Below are positions 12,266 through 19,715 of a stretch of 49,758 nucleotides of DNA, piece after piece. The DNA is taken from positions 929,913-979,670 of the forward strand of contig NC_049985.1 of the NCBI RefSeq assembly GCF_000003815.2. Direction: 5' to 3'. Position 1 is the first letter of the stretch. Each line of letters begins with the position of its first letter. Below the pieces are notes generated by a model. It saw nothing but the letters and a program-made list of their open reading frames with translations. It was not told where the DNA came from and did no database searches. The DNA is from Branchiostoma floridae. Its lineage: Eukaryota; Chordata; Leptocardii; Amphioxiformes; Branchiostomatidae. The translations under genes and the position numbers were made by a program.

Positions 12266-15200
12266 GCACGGCCCAGTGTAACTTGCCTGTGGTAAAATAG
12301 CCAGACTGACTTCCATGTATTTTTTAGCTATTGCAGAATTGAGTCATTATTAAAAATTAGTTGTTTTCTTTCCCCGAAACCCAAAGTAATGTAGAATAGA
12401 ATATGTAGTCTGAGTACAATCATCCGTAGTGACTGCTGCCTCAATACTTACACTTGCTAACAAAAGTATTGAGGCAGTGGTCACTATGGAGGATGGTACT
12501 CAGGCTATTGGTCAGGGCCTTACCATTAGTATAATGCATTGAACAGCAGTTGGAGTTTGACAGGAATGTAGGTGGGTAGATCTGCATAGTTAAGGTCTGA
12601 CAGTATGATATTACCAGTTGCTACTGCATGGCTGGGGATATGCGGTTAAAACCAGTTGATCAGTACAGATGTAGATATGGTCAGGTTGCATGGGCGTACT
12701 CGCCAGGCCTCTGAGACTGCTGGTAGGCTAGTCTGTGTAACAAGAACTCTGCTGTCCGGGGCTGTAACTGGCCCCTTCTAGCAGGCCGGCAGATGTCGGG
12801 CGGGCTGCTATAAGTGAGATTTAATCAGGCTGCTGGTAGGCAGTTCCCTCCCTCACGCCCGCCATATTCACCTCCACAGAAAACCAAGAAGACACCCAAA
12901 AAACAACAAGTGCCTTCCCGTTGTCAGGACTGGGACGCGCCTCCAGCCGTCGTCCCCGAGCACAGCCAGAACGGCGTCGCCACGGAGCCCGTCGCCAAGG
13001 CAACGAACGGGCACGCGGCGGGGAGCCAGTGGGGGGAGCTGGCGTCGGGGCAGCAGGGCGGAAAGGCGTGGGAGAGACACGACCCCCGAGGGGACATTCC
13101 GTACTTCACCAGCAGTAAGACAGACACAGAGGAAAGGCCTCTGTCTGCAGACCACTACTTAACAGAAGCCAAAAATCTCAAGCATCTGGCAGACGGCTTG
13201 GTGAGTCTTACTGGCGTTACTGTTAGTCTTATTGTAAGTTTTACTGTCGCTACTGTAAGTCTTACTGTCGCTACTGTAATGTCTGCAGACCACTACTTAA
13301 CAGAAGCCAAAAATCTCAAGCATCTGGCAGACGGCTTGGTGAGTCTTACTGTATCCCCCTCTACAATAGTACTTACTGTATCCCCCTCTACAATAGTACT
13401 TACTGTATGCTCCTCTACAACTTTACTGTTCAGTGTTCTCACCAGGATTTTGTCATCACAGCGTAGGGGCATCTTAGTGCAGAAAAGCCATATATGGTCA
13501 GTGATGTAGTCGTGAGTGATGTAGGGCATCTGGGGAAATCCTTGAAATTTAAATTTGTAACCTTCAGAAACTCTTATTTCCTGCTTTTTGAGGTCCAAAA
13601 CAGTTTGTTACAAAACATTTTACAGAAAAGTCCTCTTCGCTTTTTGAAACACGGCATAGGGGCTGAAAGCACAGCATAGGGAATCCAAAGCACAGCGTAG
13701 TGGCCCCCTATGTTGAAAAGGCCTTGGGAGAACATTGCTATCAAACCACCTGGATCAAAGTGGTAGTAATTGAAGTGACTGTCCCCAAACTGGACTAACC
13801 CAAATTTTCTAACGAATCAGACCAACTGTCCATCCGTCTCTGTTGTAGGGATGGATTTCAAGTTAACGCTGTGATCCGTTTGTTTTTATCTCCAGGCGGA
13901 CAAGAACCAGAAGACTCTAACGTACGTGGACGCAGTGTTGTACTTCATCCAGTGCGGCAATGCCATGGAGAGCGACCCCCACTTGTCCGAGTCCAAGTCG
14001 CCCTCAACCATGTACTTAGAGACTGTGGACCTCATCAAGTAAGTGTCTGTTGGTCCTTCTGTGGAGTTCACTTTGACTTTGGGATCCGCAATTAGCTTCA
14101 CATACATGTAGCTTTTCTTCCTGTGATTCTTCAATAACACAACCAGGGCTGTCTCCATATTAAATTCTTTTTCTGTCGCTCTCATTGTTTGAGAGCAACA
14201 GAAAATTCCTTGTAAAATCAGTCATTTTAAGCTGATGAAAATACATTTCATCAGTTCTGTGTCCAGGAGTTCAGATTTTTTTTGGACGGATGAAATTTTT
14301 GCTGGTCCCCAACAAGTAAATTTGAGTCTCAGGAGGGAATGGACGTGTCCTTGAGACACCCCTCTACACAACACATAGGAGACAGGTTTAGTGAGGGTGA
14401 CATTGTTACATGTCAGGACCTGCAATTTTCAGAAGAACCTTTACCTTAGACCTTAGGTCTTCCCGCGCCATAAGGCACATAAGGCAGCAAGCTTCCATCG
14501 TCCTCTGTCGTTTGCAGCCATTTCTGCCTGTACCCAAGGGATGCCAGCTCTTTTCAGATCCTCAGTGAAAGTCCTTCTCCTTGTGTTTTTGGGTCTGCCT
14601 CTTTTCCGTTTTCCACCTGTAGGAATCCAAGTCATGGCAATCTTGGAATACCTATGGTTCGGTAGGCGCAGGATGTGCCCTGCCAGCTGCATCCTCTTCC
14701 CTGTGATGATTTTACTTAAGGGTTGGGAGTTGGCCCTTCTGAGTATTTTTTTTGTTCTTTCAGAAGAACATTGTAAAGAAAATGCAAGCAACTTTCAGTT
14801 TTGCAATCTTAAAGAATGCAGACTTGCTCCTTTGAATCACATGTTTCAGTTTTAATTTCTTACTTCATTTATGTTAAGACGCAATTTGGCAAGGGNNNNN
14901 NNNNNNNNNNNNNNNNNNNNNNNNNNNNNNNNNNNNNNNNNNNNNNNNNNNNNNNNNNNNNNNNNNNNNNNNNNNNNNNNNNNNNNNNNNNNNNNCTTTT
15001 TAGCTTTTCAAATTTAAAAAAAGGTGCTTTTGTTATTCCACATTTGTAGGAAACATAAGATTCATAGGACATAGGAGATTTCTTTTCTACAACCAGCTAT
15101 ACTCACCTGCTAACATTTCGATGTCTGTCAGACATCTTCCTCAGAGCTTCTAAAAGAAATCTCCTATGTCCTATGATGTACAACCAGCAGCTGATGAAAT

Positions 15201-18200
15201 CATTTTAGGAAATAAACTTGACACATATCTTCCATCATTACCACAGTTCATGTAGCTCCTCCACATGTTGTTGTGTTTATGTTCGGTGTTTGAACCTTGT
15301 TTGTTTGTTTGTTTGTTTGTTTGTAGGTTCATCCTGAGGTTCAACAGCCACCACATGCACAACCAGAGTCAGGACCAGACCACTTCAGACAAGAAACTTG
15401 CAGTCCTGTGGTAAGGAACTCAGCACCTTCCTTCTCAATGTCCCATTCTATTTATTGTGCAAAACGATTGGCTCGAAAGGTATGACATCATTACCCCTAT
15501 ATATTAGAGACACGCAGGTCTGAAGCCTGAAGCTATCCAACCAACAGCCCTTTGACAAGTTTTCTACTTTGCGGAGAATTAGACGCCCTCTTCTTGGTGG
15601 TCACATAGGTGACTTTAGGCTCCAGACGACGATTGCCATATCACTCATACCGGGGGGCCAATAGTTCATCATCATCATCTGGGTGTGCTAGTTGCACGGA
15701 TGGCCAATAGTTACACAATAAAAAACATACTACGCAGGGTCCCCTCGAGATATTTACAGTGCATTTCAAAGACACGCAAGATAAGAGTTACTCAAGCAGA
15801 CAGATATGATTTTGGAAACAGTCAGACGTTTCAGTAGCACCCACTACCTTCCGTTAGTCACTGAACAAGATCTATCTAAACAATGTTGAAACAGTCCTAT
15901 GGTAAGGCACCTAACTCTCACTTAAGTTGGTTGAAGCCCCACACATATTCCGGTGTATAGGGCTTTGCCCATCTCCATTTCCTTATACCTTGGGCCACAC
16001 AGTTGTGCAAGCACTACAGTAGGTGGTTAGTCCACTGATATTGGTGGAGTATAACTTCCGTAGTCTTTCTCAGTGTGAGTGCTGAGTGCAAAGCAGAGAC
16101 AGGTATAAACCTATTGAACCGTTACTGAAGCAAGCACATACCCCAGGAACCAGGCAACACAGGTCGGGCAGCCTGTTTGTAAACTCTAACTGCCAATGGC
16201 GGACATGAATGACCTTCAGCAAGGTCACCCCCCTCCCCCTTTCCAACCGCTGGTTACAGTAGAAGTGGAAACCCTTCCTAGTGATGAGAGACAAATGCAT
16301 TACCTCTGAGGTCCCACAGACTTCAAAGCATTGCCAAATGACACCATCAGAACGTTTATTCAAACATTCTGCAGTACGTGAGTACACCTGGCCGTGCTGT
16401 GATACTTTAATTGACACATGTCGGTGCTGTGTTCCTTTGATTGACACATGTCGGTGCTGTGTTCCTTTGATTGACACCTGGCTGTGCTGTGATACTTTAA
16501 TTGACACATGTTTCATGTGGAATCAGGTGTGTGTCATCTCATGGCCACATTAACTAGATTTAGTTGGTTATGGGATTTCTTGAACTGAAAGGTGATTAAT
16601 TTGGAAAAAATATTGAGTCAAAGCGGAAATTGAATATATCAAGATACAAGTATTTGTGTTCTCAATTAGAAATTCTTTTCGGATGAAAATTGGGATCTGT
16701 TCAATTTTTCCTTCTTGTTTGCTGAAGCTGCAACTGACCTGCAATGTAAGTGCAAAAAGACCCCCAGCCTGTTCAAAGTCTTAGAAACCTGTTCCTTCTT
16801 CATCACTTCCAGTTGTGCCAGGTTGCCAAGTTAGCTTCCTAACCCGCAGTCACTTTGAACACGCCTGCCAGCCTTAGATCACCCCATTACCGTCATTAAC
16901 CACCAACAGAACCTATCATCGGCACCATGCTTCACATTACACAGGGCCTTTTATTTACTGTGCTTTGGAAACCTACCCAGAATGTAGGGTCATGGGTGTG
17001 TAAGGCGGCCATGTTGTCACAGGGCCTAAAAGCCTCTACACTGTTCCAAGTGTGGTGACCTCTAGCCCCAAGGTCACCTCATCATTTATTATGTGTCGGT
17101 TTTGTGGAATATCTGGGTCGTTCGAGACTGCCCAGAAGGGTCATCGGCTGCTCTGTGCTGTGATTTAGCAAAATAACTCCACCTGGAAAGGTACTTCTAG
17201 GAAACTTGGAGGTTGATGAAATTTACAGGGAGTTAAGAAATCCACTCACTAAGGTCAAATACATCTCTCCTGCCAGCCATTCAGGGGTTGACCTTTGGTC
17301 CTAAAGGCCTTAGAGGGGGTCATTGACAATTGATAGATGGGATAGAGCTTATTGGATGGTGATCAGAAGGATTAGAGTGTCAGCGCCTGTTTGGAAGCCA
17401 GTACTTCTTGTGGGGTGAGAAGGGTTCACTTGGCTGGTATGGATTACCTAGGGGTCAAAGTCGCATCTAAATTTATTCCTTTATCTGATGTTGGCAGGAA
17501 GGTCGCAGGGTCGTTTCCTGCCAGGCTGACATGAAACATTCCGTAGTCAGGCCTGTGTTGTAGTAACAGGGAGATGTTGGTAATAGATACAGTACAAGGC
17601 TTTAGTGATGGAGAGCTCTTCCTACAAAACACTCAGGACAGAGGACCTCCATTCATGAATCGTTTGGCCTGGCAAATTTATTTCCTTGCTTCTCAGGCAT
17701 AAAGAAAAGCTAGACTGATTGCAAGTGGATCCACAGAAAAAATATTAGCTATAGATAAAGCCCTGAATCTGCTTACAGATGAGTCTTATGTGTCATTCTT
17801 GAATAGGACTCTAGGATGCTGTAAGGCTGATGTGAATTTTTAGCATTTTACCATCTTATTTACTCTCAGAAACTTTTTGCACGAAGGTGCAGATTTTGCC
17901 CTGTTTTCGTGTTCACCTTTTACTTCTATTTTATTTTCCAAATCCAATGACCAGATGACATAATTATGACTTGACCTGTGTGTCATTCTCGAATAAGACT
18001 GTTTGGCCATTGCAGATGCTGTAGGGCTTATATGAATTTTTTGCATTTTACCATCATATTTACTCTCAAAGACTAAGAATCTGTTTTCGTGTTCATCTTT
18101 TAGTTCAGTTTTATTTCTAAATCCAATGACCAGATGACATTGTTCTGACCTGACCCTTGTGACCTGGGTCATGACCTGGGTCTCGTGTGATGTCACAGAA

Positions 18201-19665
18201 CACCCCATGGGAAAACTGGTGACCTTGAGGCCCCAGACAGGAAGTAGGCCCTGTGTCACACTGTGTCCTGCTGCTGCAGTTGTCTGGACACCCTGCAGCT
18301 GCAATCAGTCTTTCTCCAACTCTCTCTACTTTGTCCTGTTCATCAAGAGCTTCCTGAGGTCCCGTAGGTTTCTTTCTGACCACAGTGGTCCCAGTCCTCT
18401 ATCCTGTAGGTCTGCCCTCCGTAAGCATAGCAGGTTCTTACAGTGCCTTCCTTTTCGAGATGTGTATATATTGGAGCCAAATCAAGGCAAAGAAGACATC
18501 TCCGTTGTGCCTTTCACCAGCCCAACCCATCCCCTGGTTGCTGTTGTCCTTGTTGTAGCAACAGTCTGCATGATAAGCACTAATGCTGATGGAAGGGTTG
18601 CTTCTGGACAGTTTCTCAAGACACTGTCTCGTCTTAAGGCTTTCTTTAATGGCTCTTTTAGACATAGTCTAGTCTCTTGTTTTCTTGGACAGATTCTTGA
18701 GACATTGTCTGGTCGCTGCTTTTCTTGGACAGATTCTTGAGACATTGTCTGGTGACTGGTTTTCTTGGACAGATTCTTGAGACATTGTCTGGTCACTGGT
18801 TTTCTTGGACAGATTCTTGAGACATTGTCTGGTCGCTGCTTTTCTTGGACAGATTCTTGAGACATTGTCTGGTGACTGGTTTTCTTGGACAGATTCTTGA
18901 GACATTGTCTGGTCACTGGTTTTCTTGGACAGATTCTTGAGACATTGTCTGGTCGCTGCTTTTCTTGGACAGATTCTTGAGACATTGTCTGGTCGCTACT
19001 TTTCTTGGACAGATTTTTTAGACATTGTCAGATTTCAAAGCTTTCCTCGGACAGACTTAAGTTTCACCTAACCGACATGCGTGCCATCCCCCTCAGGAAA
19101 GTTGTGTGTAGTTATTCCAATCTGATCCACTTTCTGACTTCACATGGCCAACACTTCAGTAATGCAAGACACACATGTAGACCTCAGTTAAACAAGCTGC
19201 AGCCTGATACATGTATTACCTTCTGGAAGGAGGTTCTCTTCCAACTGGGGTTAGATTAATGTTTCTGGTTTTGTTTGCACCTGTAATTTAATGTCCTTCT
19301 CTCAGATTTGTTTTTGAAGGACGGTAATCTATGATTTATAAGCTATGTATAAACACAGTGTCATAAACACTGTGGATTCCGTCTGAAAAGTCTGGTTGTT
19401 TCTAAAATTATCCATGTAGCATATCTTATCATCTGGATGTCTAACCTTTATTGACTGACATATGTATGAGTCAGGGATGTTCTGACCCTGTCCATGTTGT
19501 TTCCAGCCTGAGATGTCAGTCCCTTTTGTACATGAAACTCTTCAAGCTGAAGAAAGACTATGCCATGAAGTACTCAAAGGCACTGACTGACCACTTCAAG
19601 GTTAACATTTTGCTCTTTTACTGTTATTGCTTGGTTATGTCTTGTTTTTGGCATGTCTGTGTGTC

Positions 19666-19715
<50 letters not shown>

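Larger units (their letters stand above)
14039..15326 (+). other. AFF intron with LINE fragment, gap and hairpin repeat
   Basis: Begins GTAAGT and ends in a (TTTG)n run that forms the polypyrimidine-like tract before TTTGTAG|G. Contains the LINE tail (14453-14791), 100 N (14896-14995) and the palindrome at 15063-15175. Confidence 0.8.
15411..19506 (+). other. AFF intron, 4.1 kb, with tandem duplications
   Basis: Repeats at 16376-16510, about 17780-18150 and 18665-19030. The segment in between (about 16520-17780) shows nothing I recognise. Begins GTAAGG and ends GTTTCCAG. Confidence 0.7.

Noticed and set aside
13280-13509. Treating the second copy of the exon d end as a normal constitutive exon
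   Set aside because: Its upstream AG context is weak and inclusion would repeat a conserved helix; kept as a possible alternative isoform only.
18482-18985. Minus-strand 167-codon frame with MSQESVQE-type repeats
   Set aside because: Direct translation of the 40-bp satellite; 40 bp is not a multiple of 3, so the peptide pattern cycles only because no frame contains stops.
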